This document shows, one piece after another, positions 16,159-24,527 of a DNA stretch of 57,109 nt. The translations under genes and the position numbers were made by a program. The DNA is from Streptomyces sp. AA1529. GTDB taxonomy: Bacteria > Actinomycetota > Actinomycetes > Streptomycetales > Streptomycetaceae. The number at the start of each line of letters is the position of its first letter. The first letter of the stretch is position 1. Under the pieces are notes generated by a model, which saw nothing but the letters and a program-made list of their open reading frames with translations, did no database searches and had not been told where the DNA came from. The stretch is from positions 1 through 57,109 of the forward strand of contig NZ_ALAP01000101.1 of assembly GCF_000280905.1 (NCBI RefSeq), given 5' to 3'.

Positions 16159-16944
16159 TCATCCCGCGGGACCCGCCAGCGCCCTGGCCAGCCCCGCCCG
16201 GGCGATCCCGCTCGCCTGCACCTGCCGCACGGCTGCGCTCTCGCGTGCCATCGCCTCCTCCACCTGGTGCGGAGAGGGCCGCAGCAGCCGCAGATGTGCG
16301 GCGGTGGACGAGCCCGGCGGATTCCACCGGTGGATCAGCCCGACAGCGGCGGGCACCAGCGCGTCGGTCTCCACGACGTCGTCGAAGAGGCCGAGGCCGC
16401 GTCCCTGCCGGGCATCGACGCGGGCTCCGCTCAGCAGCAGGTCCAGGGCGCGGGAGGCGCCCGCGAGCCGGGGCAGGAAAAGGCTGGCGGCGTTGGAGAC
16501 GGTGAGTCCGACACCGTTCTCCGGCCACACGAAGCCCGCCGAGGGCGCGGCGACGCGGGCGTCGAAGCTGAGCGCCAGCTCGCCCGCCCCGCCCACGGCC
16601 AGGCCGTTGACGGCGGCCACCACCGGGACCTCGGCGCCGAGCGCGGCCCGCGAGACGTCGTTGAACAGATCCATCTCGGCCGGCAGGTCGAGTTGCCCGG
16701 CGGTCGCCTCGCGCAGGTCCATCCCGGCCGAGAAGGCCCGCCCCCGGCCGGTGACCACCACTCCGCGCACCAGACGGCCGTCGCCGTAGTACCGCAGCAG
16801 TCCGGCCAGATCGCGGCGCATGTCCCGGGAGAGGGCGTTGAGCTTCTCCGGACGGCTCAGGGTCAGTACGGCGACATCGTCCCGGACCGCGACCGCCAGC
16901 TCCTCCGGGCTGCGCAGCCGCACCACGCCGCTCACGCCGCTCAT
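16159..16944 (-). CDS. encI: Enoyl-CoA hydratase (EncI)
   Basis: A 261-residue crotonase-family protein. The first oxyanion-hole segment is GRAFSAGMDL and the second is AAVNGLAVGGAGELAL, followed by FVWPENGVGL, where hydratases carry catalytic acidic residues. It would hydrate cinnamoyl-CoA to 3-hydroxy-3-phenylpropionyl-CoA. A following dehydrogenase step is not encoded by a separate gene here, so either EncI or a cellular enzyme covers it. The ATG at 16944 overlaps the encH stop by four bases, so the two are coupled. Position and partner match encI. Confidence 0.9.
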   Translation of the reverse strand: MSGVSGVVRLRSPEELAVAVRDDVAVLTLSRPEKLNALSRDMRRDLAGLLRYYGDGRLVRGVVVTGRGRAFSAGMDLREATAGQLDLPAEMDLFNDVSRAALGAEVPVVAAVNGLAVGGAGELALSFDARVAAPSAGFVWPENGVGLTVSNAASLFLPRLAGASRALDLLLSGARVDARQGRGLGLFDDVVETDALVPAAVGLIHRWNPPGSSTAAHLRLLRPSPHQVEEAMARESAAVRQVQASGIARAGLARALAGPAG

Positions 16945-18554
16945 GTCCAGGAGTCCTTCGCCGCGTCGAACGCACCGCTGCGCTGGTCCGTGCCGGGGCG
17001 CAGCAGCCGGCTCTTGCGGACCCGTGCCGAGGGCGTCATCGGGAAGCTCTCGACGCACTCCAGATAGGCCGGCACCTTGAACTTCGCCAGCTGCCGCCGG
17101 GTGTGCGCCAGGACGCTGCGGACCGTGGCCCCGGTGGGGCGGTAGCCGTCGCGCAGCAGCAGGAACGCTTTGGGCAGTTCGCCGAACAGCTCGTCGGGGA
17201 TGCCGACGACGGCGGCTCCCAGCACGGCCGGATGCGCTTCGAGGACGCTCTCCACCTCCGCCGCCGCGATGTTCTCACCCCCGCGCCGGATCACGTCCTT
17301 CAGCCGCCCGGCATGGCGGATGTCCCCGTCCGGGCCGGTGCAGCCCAGGTCCCCGGTGCGGTACCAGCCGCCGCGGAACGCACGCCCGGTGCTCTGCGGG
17401 CTGTTCCAGTACTCGCGCATCATGGGCCTGCCGCGGACCAGGATCTCGCCGGTCCGGCCCGGCCGCACCGGGTTGCCCCGCTCGTCGGCGACCATGACCT
17501 CCTTGCCGGGCGGCGGGCAGCCCAGCCCGCCGGTGCCCGTACAGGCCGCGTCGTGCGGCGGCACGATCAGATCCAGTCCGCTCTCCGTGGAGCCGTACAC
17601 CTCGCGCCAGGCCGCGCCCCAGCGCTCCTCGAAGGGGCGGTGCAGCTCGCGCGGAATGCCGGAGCACAGCACCAGGCGCATGGCGTGGTCCCGGTCGCCG
17701 GAAGTGGGCGGCTGCTTGTGCAGCAGCATCGGCATGCTGCCCAGCACGTAGGTGACGGTGGCCCGGTGCTTCCGGACCGCGGGCCAGAAGCCCGATGCGG
17801 AGAACCGTTCCAGCACCACCAGCGGGATGCCGTGCATCAGGCACATCACGGCCTTCCACTGGGGATCCACATAGGAGAACGCCTGCGCGGTCAGGACCAC
17901 GTCGTCGGCGCCCAGGCCGGAGGCGGCGGCGATCCCCCAGGCCGTGCGCAGCCAGTAGTCGTGGCTGAGCACGCACGCCTTGGGGAAGCCGGTGGTGCCG
18001 GAGGTGTACTGGAAGTTGACCGTGTCGTCGGAATGCCACCGCCCCGCGCCCGGCACCCGGCCGCCGGGGCAGCGCACCGCCGCGGCGGCCAGTTCCCGCA
18101 CCGTACGGACCGCGCAGCGCTGCCGGAGGCCTGCGCCGACCCGGTGGGCCAGGCCGGCGCAGGCCTCCGAGGCCAGCAGCAGCGCGGCCCCGGAGTCGGT
18201 GAGCAGATGGGCCAGATCGGACGCGCCGCAGCGGCTGTTCACCGGCACCGTGACGGCACCGGCCTTGACGGCGGCGAGCCAGCACAGCGGCCAGTCGGCG
18301 GAGTTCTCCATCAGGAGCGCGATCCGGTCCCCGGGCTCCACCCCGTGCGCGAGCAGTGCCGCGGCCAGCCGGTCGGTGCGCTCGTCGGCCTCGCGGAAGG
18401 TGAGCGTGTCACCGCCGCAGCGCAGGAACTCCCTGTCCCCGTACAGCCGGGCCGCCTCCCGGACGAGTTCGGCGAGGTTCTGCCACCGCGGCACCGTCCG
18501 GGGACCCCGAGCGGCGGGAATCGGTGCGGTCTGGGCCTGAGGGGCCGGTTCCAT
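16941..18554 (-). CDS. encH: Cinnamate-CoA ligase (EncH)
   Basis: A 537-residue ANL-superfamily acyl-CoA ligase. The ATP loop is QYTSGTTGFPKAC near residue 180, VYGSTESGLD is the A5 motif, YRTGDLGCTGPDGDIRHAGR leads to the hinge, and the catalytic lysine is expected in the C-terminal MTPSARVRKSRL segment. That segment lacks the usual TGK wording but retains a lysine. It activates cinnamate from EncP as the CoA ester for the EncI-EncJ chain shortening. The ATG at 18554 is chosen for the GGAGG nine bases upstream; the longer reading begins in GC-rich leader sequence. It forms the encH-I unit on the minus strand. Confidence 0.9.
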   Translation of the reverse strand: MEPAPQAQTAPIPAARGPRTVPRWQNLAELVREAARLYGDREFLRCGGDTLTFREADERTDRLAAALLAHGVEPGDRIALLMENSADWPLCWLAAVKAGAVTVPVNSRCGASDLAHLLTDSGAALLLASEACAGLAHRVGAGLRQRCAVRTVRELAAAAVRCPGGRVPGAGRWHSDDTVNFQYTSGTTGFPKACVLSHDYWLRTAWGIAAASGLGADDVVLTAQAFSYVDPQWKAVMCLMHGIPLVVLERFSASGFWPAVRKHRATVTYVLGSMPMLLHKQPPTSGDRDHAMRLVLCSGIPRELHRPFEERWGAAWREVYGSTESGLDLIVPPHDAACTGTGGLGCPPPGKEVMVADERGNPVRPGRTGEILVRGRPMMREYWNSPQSTGRAFRGGWYRTGDLGCTGPDGDIRHAGRLKDVIRRGGENIAAAEVESVLEAHPAVLGAAVVGIPDELFGELPKAFLLLRDGYRPTGATVRSVLAHTRRQLAKFKVPAYLECVESFPMTPSARVRKSRLLRPGTDQRSGAFDAAKDSWT

Positions 18555-18766
18555 GCTGCTGGCCTCCGTCGCGTCAGGTGGTGGCCGGCGCCACCGCTGG
18601 TCCTGGGACAGGGCACCAGCGGCGGCTCGTGCGCGGAGCAACGGGGGGTCACCGCACGGTCTCGGCCGTTGCCCGGGGCGAGCCCCGCGCTTTACCGGGC
18701 GTGGAGAGCGGCCTGGAACGGTCGCTGCGAGCAGGAGCAGTGCGAGCCGAGGCGGAGGAGGAAGCG

Positions 18767-19225
18767 TTGACGACCCAGGTCCCGCACGAGGTGGAGGAGA
18801 GTCCGGTGGCCGGTGCGCTGTTCGTCCAGGTGCAGCAGTTCTACGGCCGGCACATGCGCGCCATGGACGAGGGCCGGGTGGCGGACTGGACGGGCGACTT
18901 CATCCCGGACGCGGTGTTCGCCACCAACGCGCGGGCCGAACCGCAGCGCGGCCGGGACGAGATCGCCCGGAACGCGGCGGCGGCCGCGCGGCAGCTGGAG
19001 GAGAAGGGCGTCCTGCGCCGCCACTGCGTCACCACGTTGGAGGTCGACGAGGACGCCTCGGGAGTGCTCGTCGCCCGGATGTACGCGCTGATCAGCAGGA
19101 CCGTCGTCGGTGGCGCCCCGGAGCTGGAGTTCGTCTGCACCTGCCAGGACGAGCTGGTGCGGCAGTCCGGGCGGCTGTTCATCAGGCACCGGCAGGTCCA
19201 CCGGGACGACCTGCCCCGGACCTGA
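18767..19225 (+). CDS. encG: SnoaL/NTF2-like protein of unknown role (EncG)
   Basis: A 152-residue protein that looks like an NTF2/SnoaL-like single domain. Features are FVQVQQFYGRHMRAMDEG at the N-terminal helix, DFIPDAVFATN, and a C-terminal strand pair ending LFIRHRQVHRDDLP. This wording is close to SnoaL-like domains related to ring-hydroxylase beta subunits. TTG at 18767 is the best start because GGAGG lies five bases upstream; GTG at 18740 is the alternative. No reaction has been established for encG. With EncO it makes two NTF2-fold proteins of unknown role in the cluster. Confidence 0.75.
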   Translation: MTTQVPHEVEESPVAGALFVQVQQFYGRHMRAMDEGRVADWTGDFIPDAVFATNARAEPQRGRDEIARNAAAAARQLEEKGVLRRHCVTTLEVDEDASGVLVARMYALISRTVVGGAPELEFVCTCQDELVRQSGRLFIRHRQVHRDDLPRT

Positions 19226-19240
19226 CCCTCCGGCCGGAGT

Positions 19241-19271
19241 CCGCGGGCCGGGAGAAGCGCCCGGCCCGCGG
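19241..19271. terminator. Bidirectional terminator between encG and encF
   Basis: CCGCGGGCCGGG (19241-19252) pairs perfectly with CCCGGCCCGCGG (19260-19271) around a 7-base AGAAGCG loop. It lies between the convergent encG and encF stops and should terminate both. Confidence 0.75.
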
Positions 19272-19306
19272 GGGGCGGCAGCGCGCGTGCCGGCCGCCGC
19301 GGCCGG

Positions 19307-20158
19307 TCACGCCTTCCAGGGGTTGGCGGCCGGCCATTTCAGCCGCAGCGGCGGGGGATCGCTGGTCCGTCCCGGGAACGGGGTCGAGCGTGCGCTGTCC
19401 AGCCGCGGATCCGCGGAGAGGATCGCCTGCTGCAGCGTCTGCAACTCCCGGGACGGTTCCAGGCCCAGTTCGGTCACCAGCGACTGCCGGAGCTGGTTGA
19501 AGATCTTGAGCGCCTGGGGACGCCGGCCGCAGCGGTAGAGCGCCAGCATCAGTTGGCGGTGGAATCCCTCGTGCTGCGGGTACTGGGACGCGAGGCCGCT
19601 CAATTCACTGAGCACCTCGTGATGCCGGCCGAGTTCGAGTTCCGCCTCGATCCGGGTTTGCTGGACGCCGCTGCGGCTCTCCTCCAGCCGCACGATCTCC
19701 GCCTCCAGATGCAATCCCCGCCGTACGTTGGCCAGCGGCGGCGCGGCAAAGATGTTCAGCGCTGCGCGGAACTGTTCCACGGCCGCCGGATGATCGCCCG
19801 ACTGAAAGGCGTGCTGCCCGGCCAGGCGATGTTTTTCGTAGCGCTGGAGGTCTACCTTCTCCGGTGCGATACGGAATTCATAGCCATTTGGCGTGGTGAC
19901 CAGTACATCCTTCGGGGACGCATTCTTGAGGAGCTCCCCCAGCATTTGGCGAAGCTGAAATATGTACGTCTGCAGTGCGCTCAGTGCGCTCCGGGGAGGC
20001 CGCTCGGCCCACAGTTCCTCGATCAGCGCATCGGTGCTGACCAGCCGATTCGCGTTGACGAGTAAGAGGGCGAGCACCTGCCTGGCCTTGGGTGCGCTCG
20101 GCGTCCTGGTGCTGCCCCAGGTCCTCAGCGCAACATGCCCGAGAACTTCAACGTCCAC
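19307..20158 (-). CDS. encF: SARP family pathway activator (EncF) with a TTA codon
   Basis: A 283-residue Streptomyces antibiotic regulatory protein. The N-terminal winged helix-turn-helix spans about residues 15-95 (KARQVLALLLVNANRLVSTD and LQTYIFQLRQML), followed by the bacterial transcriptional activator domain of TPR-like helices (about 105-255) with FHRQLMLALYRCGRRPQAL. SARPs bind phased direct repeats and recruit RNA polymerase to biosynthetic promoters. Leu32 is encoded by TTA (20065-20063), so translation should depend on the bldA tRNA. The GTG at 20158 begins the conserved VEVLGHV strand. The gene has noticeably lower GC than its neighbours, as many SARPs do. Role as enterocin activator is inferred from family and position. 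Confidence 0.9.
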   Translation of the reverse strand: MDVEVLGHVALRTWGSTRTPSAPKARQVLALLLVNANRLVSTDALIEELWAERPPRSALSALQTYIFQLRQMLGELLKNASPKDVLVTTPNGYEFRIAPEKVDLQRYEKHRLAGQHAFQSGDHPAAVEQFRAALNIFAAPPLANVRRGLHLEAEIVRLEESRSGVQQTRIEAELELGRHHEVLSELSGLASQYPQHEGFHRQLMLALYRCGRRPQALKIFNQLRQSLVTELGLEPSRELQTLQQAILSADPRLDSARSTPFPGRTSDPPPLRLKWPAANPWKA

Positions 20159-21078
20159 AGTTCCATCACCCCGTTCGCGGTTTGAAAAACGACACAGTGG
20201 GCACCGAAGCGTTTTCGGGTGCGATTCCTGGGGCGCTCGCCCCGCGTGAGCAGCCCTGCCGGGCGCTTCATATTACGCGCGGAATGACACCTGGATTCCC
20301 CGCCGCCGAGGCGCCGTTCCCGCAGCAGGGGTCGTATGGAGTCTATGCATGTGACGGAAACGTATCCGGGTGACAATTTCATGGTCAAGGACTCGGGAGG
20401 CGAATCCGGCCATATTCGGGTTTCCTATTTGGCTGTCACATGCACGGTCATGAGGAAGGCGCCTCCCGCATCCGGGTGGGGCGGGTCGGATCCTTGCCGT
20501 CCGGGACCGATTCTCGCCTCTCGTAAGGGTAGGGTCCGGTTCCATTCCCGCCCCGCTGCGGCAACGGCCGCGCTCCGGGCCGCGGCTGCGGGCGGAGGCA
20601 TCCGGTGCGCGGGGTTGGCCGGGTTCCTGCGCCCCGCCTACCCGGTGATGGCCCGCCGGATCCGGTGGCCGGCCGGCCTCACCCGCTCCCGGCGCGTGGC
20701 GTCGCCGGAGGTCAGAGCACGTGCGCCGGGGGCCGGCCGGGCCGTGCCGGTGCGCGGCCCGGCGGGGTCCGTGGGCGGGACCCCGACGGCCGGAAGAAAC
20801 AGGCAGCTTGTCTGATTAATGACGTCGCGGCCTGTGTGTTTCGTTACATCTGGAATGAGACTCCGTCAGGGGGCTCGCCCGCCTGTCCTCGCCCATCCGT
20901 TCTTGCACACTGCACCCTCGAGCCCCTGACGCCCCGTCGCCCCCACCGCCCGCCGGGCGGCGCAGCGCTCCCCGCCGTCGACGGCGCACCGTGCAGTTCC
21001 GGCCGGGAGGGCGTACCACCGCGGCAGCCGATCAGGGAGACTGAGGCCCTACCCAGACCGTGAGGAGTTCTCGCACCG
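20159..21078. other. 0.9-kb non-coding spacer right of the enc cluster
   Basis: No convincing coding frame was found in these 920 bases. The part from about 20180 to 20560 is lower in GC and must contain the encF promoter. It also holds a 10-bp inverted repeat pair. The part from 20560 to 21078 is GC-rich apart from a stretch around 20810-20870, and ends with the leader of the LacI-family gene. This spacer is the natural right border of the enterocin cluster. Confidence 0.6.
20346..20444. repeat. Distant inverted repeat upstream of encF
   Basis: TGCATGTGAC at 20346-20355 and its exact reverse complement GTCACATGCA at 20435-20444 are separated by 79 bases in the lower-GC region upstream of encF. 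The spacing could suit two operators bridged by one regulator. Function is unknown. Confidence 0.45.
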
Positions 21079-22125
21079 ATGGCCAGCCCCCGCCCGGGTT
21101 CCGCACCGCGTCAGCCGACGATCGCCGATGTCGCGCGGGCCGCCTCCGTCTCCCGCACCACGGTCTCGCACGCGCTCAACGGGCTGGGCAAGGTCGACCC
21201 CCGCACCCGCGAGCGGGTCAGACGCGTGGCCGAGGAGTTGGGTTACCGTCCGAATCTGCGGGCCCAGCGGCTGCGCCGCGGCGAGGCCAAGACCATCGCG
21301 CTGCTGTCCTCGATGCCCCTGGCGGTGGCCGGGGGACCCTCCCGGCTCGGGTTCTACATGGAGGTCGCGGCGGCCGCCGCCGAGCACGCACTCGCGCACG
21401 GCTTCGCGCTGGTGCTGCTGCCGCCGGGCGAGTCGGGTGCCGGGCTGGCGACGGTGGACGTCGACGGTGCGATCGTCGTGGAACCCGGGGAGTCGGACCC
21501 GGTCGTCGCCGAGCTGACCCGGCGCGGGCTGCCGTGTGTGGCGCTGGGCCGCCCGCCGGGCGCCGACGGCGAACCCTATGTCGACCTCAACGCCGAGGCG
21601 GTCGCCGCACTGCTGCTGGACCACCTCTCCCGGCAAGGAGCCCGGCACCCCGCCCTGGTCACGGCTGCCGGAACCCGGACCTCCGCGGTGGACGCGCGGG
21701 CGGCCTACGCGCGGGCCGCCGAGCGGTACGGATGGCGACCGGTGACGGCCGTCGCCGAGGAGTCCGGGGGTGAACAGGCGGGCTACGAGGCGGTCGCCGC
21801 ACTGCTGCGCGACCATCCGCGTACCGACGCGCTGTGCGTACTGGTCGACGCCTTCGCGGTGGGCGCGGTACGGGCGGTGCGGGAGAGCGGGCGCACCGTC
21901 CCGGACGACGTCATGATCGTCACCCGCTACGACGGCCTGCGGGCCAGGACCTGCGCACCGGCGCTGACGGCTGTCGACCTCCACCTCGAACAGGCCGCCG
22001 CGGCAGCGGTCGAACTGCTGCTGCGGCGGCTGCGCGACGAAGCGCCGTACGCTCCCGTCCGGGCGCCGGACCCGACGCTGGTGACACGTGCCTCCTCCAG
22101 CCGCGGGCCCGGCGACGGCGTCTAG
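21079..22125 (+). CDS. LacI family transcriptional regulator
   Basis: A 348-residue LacI/GalR-type repressor. The helix-turn-helix TIADVARAASVSRTTVSHAL (about residues 14-33) and hinge EELGYRPNLRAQRLRRGE are typical, followed by a periplasmic-binding-protein-like effector domain with DVDGAIVVEP and the C-terminal TAVDLHLEQAAAAAVELLL. It is convergent with the transporter/amidohydrolase unit, with only 6 bases between stops. The perfect palindrome with a central CG at 26113-26130, upstream of that unit, is a plausible operator. Effector domains of this kind bind sugars or purines; the neighbouring NCS2 permease makes a nucleobase effector worth testing. The effector is inferred only. Confidence 0.88.
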   Translation: MASPRPGSAPRQPTIADVARAASVSRTTVSHALNGLGKVDPRTRERVRRVAEELGYRPNLRAQRLRRGEAKTIALLSSMPLAVAGGPSRLGFYMEVAAAAAEHALAHGFALVLLPPGESGAGLATVDVDGAIVVEPGESDPVVAELTRRGLPCVALGRPPGADGEPYVDLNAEAVAALLLDHLSRQGARHPALVTAAGTRTSAVDARAAYARAAERYGWRPVTAVAEESGGEQAGYEAVAALLRDHPRTDALCVLVDAFAVGAVRAVRESGRTVPDDVMIVTRYDGLRARTCAPALTAVDLHLEQAAAAAVELLLRRLRDEAPYAPVRAPDPTLVTRASSSRGPGDGV

Positions 22126-22131
22126 GACCGC

Positions 22132-22842
22132 TCAGATCCCCAGCATCAGCACCAGCCCGGAGACCAGCGCGAAGGCCAGCACGGCCAGCCGCAGGCGGCG
22201 CGCGTCGAGCCGGTGGTGCACGAACCGGCTCAGGGCGGCGCCGGCCGCCAGCGCGGGCAGCACCCAGAGCACGGTGCCGAGATGGTCGGCCCGGCCGCGC
22301 CCGGTCGCGAACAGCAGTGCCAGGGAGGCGATCTCCCCGACCAGGAAGCAGACGGCGACCGTGGAGCGCAGTTCGCTGGGCGGCCGGTGCTGGTACACCA
22401 GCGCGAGCGGCGGGCCGCCCACCCCCGTGGCCGTCTCGGTGATACCGGTGACCAGTCCCGCGCCCAGATAGGCGCCGCGGCCGGGAGCGAACTCCGGTGC
22501 CGCCAGGCTGACCAGGGCGGCGAGCACGGTCGCGGCTCCGACGAACAGGCCGAGGCCGCGTTCCGGGATCGCGGTGAGCAGCAGCAGCCCCGCCGGGGTG
22601 GCCGCCAACCGGGCACCGGTGATCCAGCCGGCCCCGCGCAGATCCAGACTGGACCGCTCCCGCCAGGCCACGTACAGGTTGAGCGGAATCATCGACGCCA
22701 GCAGGAAGACCGGCAGCAGTTCCGGGTCCACCAGACCGGCCACCGGGGCCACGATGAGCGCGAAACCGAGGCCGCCGGCGCCCTGCACGAAGGCCGCGAC
22801 GGCCACCGTCGCCGCCAGCAGCGCGAGGAGTTCGCCGCTCAT
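22132..22842 (-). CDS. TauE/SafE family membrane transporter
   Basis: A 236-residue integral membrane protein with about eight hydrophobic segments. The N-terminal FVQGAGGLGFALIVAPVAGL and the central GLVTGITETATGVGGPPLALVY are the duplicated G-rich signatures of the TauE/SafE (DUF81) family. Members move sulfur-containing or other organic anions across the plasma membrane, usually as exporters. Its ATG overlaps the stop of a 52-codon frame by four bases, and it is last in a minus-strand unit led by an NCS2 permease. The substrate may be a product of the amidohydrolase pathway. This is inference from the operon. Confidence 0.88.
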   Translation of the reverse strand: MSGELLALLAATVAVAAFVQGAGGLGFALIVAPVAGLVDPELLPVFLLASMIPLNLYVAWRERSSLDLRGAGWITGARLAATPAGLLLLTAIPERGLGLFVGAATVLAALVSLAAPEFAPGRGAYLGAGLVTGITETATGVGGPPLALVYQHRPPSELRSTVAVCFLVGEIASLALLFATGRGRADHLGTVLWVLPALAAGAALSRFVHHRLDARRLRLAVLAFALVSGLVLMLGI

Positions 22843-22997
22843 CGGACCACCTCCGCGATCCGGTGGCCGCGGGCGGGGCCGTCCGGGCCGGTGTGTCGTC
22901 GGCTGCCGCCGACCGCGCGGTGCCGGCCGCCGCCGACCGGGGTGTGTCGTCGCCTGCCGTGACGTCCGCCGCCGCCGGCCTCGGTGCCCGCGCTCAT
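22839..22997 (-). CDS. 52-residue Gly/Arg/His-rich small ORF, coupled at both ends
   Basis: This short frame begins with an ATG that overlaps the amidohydrolase stop (ATGA at 22997-22994) and ends with a TGA that overlaps the TauE start (22842-22839). Such a double four-base coupling is unlikely by chance and suggests that ribosomes read through it. The product starts MSAGTEAGGGGRHGRRRHTP and is rich in Gly, Arg and His, with five histidines; it has no hydrophobic segment. I recognise no family. It could be a small metal- or nucleic-acid-binding peptide, or only a translational bridge that carries ribosomes to the TauE gene. Confidence 0.5.
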   Translation of the reverse strand: MSAGTEAGGGGRHGRRRHTPVGGGRHRAVGGSRRHTGPDGPARGHRIAEVVR

Positions 22998-24433
22998 CGC
23001 ACGGCCTCCGTCGAGGGCCGGTGTACCCGGACCACCGGTGCCCGGTCCACCACCGCGCGGGCCGACTCCCGGGCCCGTGCGACCAGTTCCGGACCGTCCC
23101 AGTCCACGGGACGGCCGTACCACAGACGCAGCCGCCCCGCGGTGAAGACCGCGTTGATCTGGTCGCGGTTGCCGCGCCGCACCAGTTCCCAGGGCAGGTC
23201 GTGCGAGGGGCACATCTCCGGCCCGGTGAGGTCGACGAGCAGGAAGTCGGCGGCGGCACCCGCGGCCACCAGCCCCGTCCGCACGCCCCCGGCTCCCGGC
23301 CCCGGTCCGCCGCCCAGCCCGACGGCGTCGGCGCCCAGCCGGGTGCCGTGCTCAAGCCAGGTCCGGCCGCCGCCGCAGGAGGAGTCCCCGGCGGCCAGTC
23401 CGTGGGTGAGGCGCTGGGCGGTCTCGGCGGCGTCGAGCAGCCGGAAGGCGTCCCCGCGGGTGCCGTCGGTCCCCAGCCCGAACCGGATCCCCTCCTCGGC
23501 CATGGTGAGTGCCGGTGCCACGGCGTTGCCCTTCCAGGCGCTGGCCACCGGGTTGTAGCTGACGGCGGTTCCGGTGTCGCGCAGGAGGGCGAGTTCGTGC
23601 GGGGTGAGCAGGGTGGCGTGCGCGGCGAGCAGGTGGGGGCCGAGCACGCCCAGTTCGTGCAGATGCTCCAGGGGCCGCGCACCGTGCCGCAGCAGCGAGC
23701 GTTCGACTGCGGCGAGATGCTCGTTGACGTGGATCTGCAGGACCGCTCCGGCTTCGGCGGCCAGGTGCGCCATGGCGCGCAGGGTCGGCTCGCTCGCCGC
23801 TTCCGGTATGGAGACGGCGAGCGAAGGATGCACCAGCGGGTCGCCCGCGTAGCGCGCGAGGTGCTGCTCCGCCCGGGCCCGCACCTCCCGGGCCGCGCCG
23901 GTGCTCCCGCTGTCCGCGCTCTGGTCGGCGTCGTTGCAGATCTGCCCGAGCACACAGCGCAGTCCCGCGTCGCGGGCGGCGTTCGCCACGACGTCCACGT
24001 CCACCGGGGCGCGGGTCCCGGCTTCGGCGACGGTGGTGAACCCGCCGCGCAGCGCCTCCAGGGCGGCGAGTTTCGCGGCCACGTACGCCGACTCCTCGTC
24101 CAGCGCCCCCTCCAGCGGTACCCACACCCGGCGGAAGATCTCCGAGGGTTCGCCGAACGCCAGTGCGGCGCCGAAGCTCTGGGTGAGGTGGTGGTGGGCG
24201 TCGACGAAGCCGGGCAGCAGGGCGGTGCCGGGCAGCCGGACCGGCGTCAGGTGCGGGAATTCCCGGGTCAGGCGGGCGGCCGGGCCCACAGCGGTGAACT
24301 CGCCGCCGTCCACGACGACCGCGTGCTCGGCGGCGGGTCCGCCGGGCAGCAGCACGGTTTCGGGGGCCAGCAGCAGGGGCTCGCCGTCGCTCCGCGCGAG
24401 GGAGCCGGGCGCGGGAAGGTGCAGGGGGTGCAT
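22994..24433 (-). CDS. Amidohydrolase, nucleobase/heterocycle deaminase type
   Basis: A 479-residue metal-dependent hydrolase of the ATZ/TRZ-guanine deaminase branch of the amidohydrolase superfamily. Metal and catalytic residues are visible: HHH at 80-82 in GFVDAHHHLTQ, His235 and Glu238 in LQIHVNEH, His272 in AHATLL and Asp323 in LGTDG. This set fits mononuclear deaminases acting on purines, pterins or triazines. The ATG at 24433 follows AAGGA; the longer upstream reading is a GC-rich shadow. It lies 94 bases after an NCS2 nucleobase permease gene, so uptake followed by deamination is likely. The exact substrate cannot be read from the sequence. Confidence 0.85.
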   Translation of the reverse strand: MHPLHLPAPGSLARSDGEPLLLAPETVLLPGGPAAEHAVVVDGGEFTAVGPAARLTREFPHLTPVRLPGTALLPGFVDAHHHLTQSFGAALAFGEPSEIFRRVWVPLEGALDEESAYVAAKLAALEALRGGFTTVAEAGTRAPVDVDVVANAARDAGLRCVLGQICNDADQSADSGSTGAAREVRARAEQHLARYAGDPLVHPSLAVSIPEAASEPTLRAMAHLAAEAGAVLQIHVNEHLAAVERSLLRHGARPLEHLHELGVLGPHLLAAHATLLTPHELALLRDTGTAVSYNPVASAWKGNAVAPALTMAEEGIRFGLGTDGTRGDAFRLLDAAETAQRLTHGLAAGDSSCGGGRTWLEHGTRLGADAVGLGGGPGPGAGGVRTGLVAAGAAADFLLVDLTGPEMCPSHDLPWELVRRGNRDQINAVFTAGRLRLWYGRPVDWDGPELVARARESARAVVDRAPVVRVHRPSTEAVR

Positions 24434-24527
24434 GGTGTCCTTGCTGTAGAGGTGTCCGTGTTCGAGGTGTCCGAGGTGTTCGAGGCGCCGGGGCCGCAGA
24501 CGCCGCGGCGGGGAGAGGGTCGCGAGG

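Noticed and set aside
18594..18622. Inverted repeat CCGCTGGT/ACCAGCGG upstream of encH
   Set aside because: Eight-base GC-rich arms with a 13-base gap are expected often at this base composition.
20125..20388. 87-codon minus-strand frame upstream of encF
   Set aside because: It has no ribosome site or domain, and overlaps the start of the encF gene in another frame.
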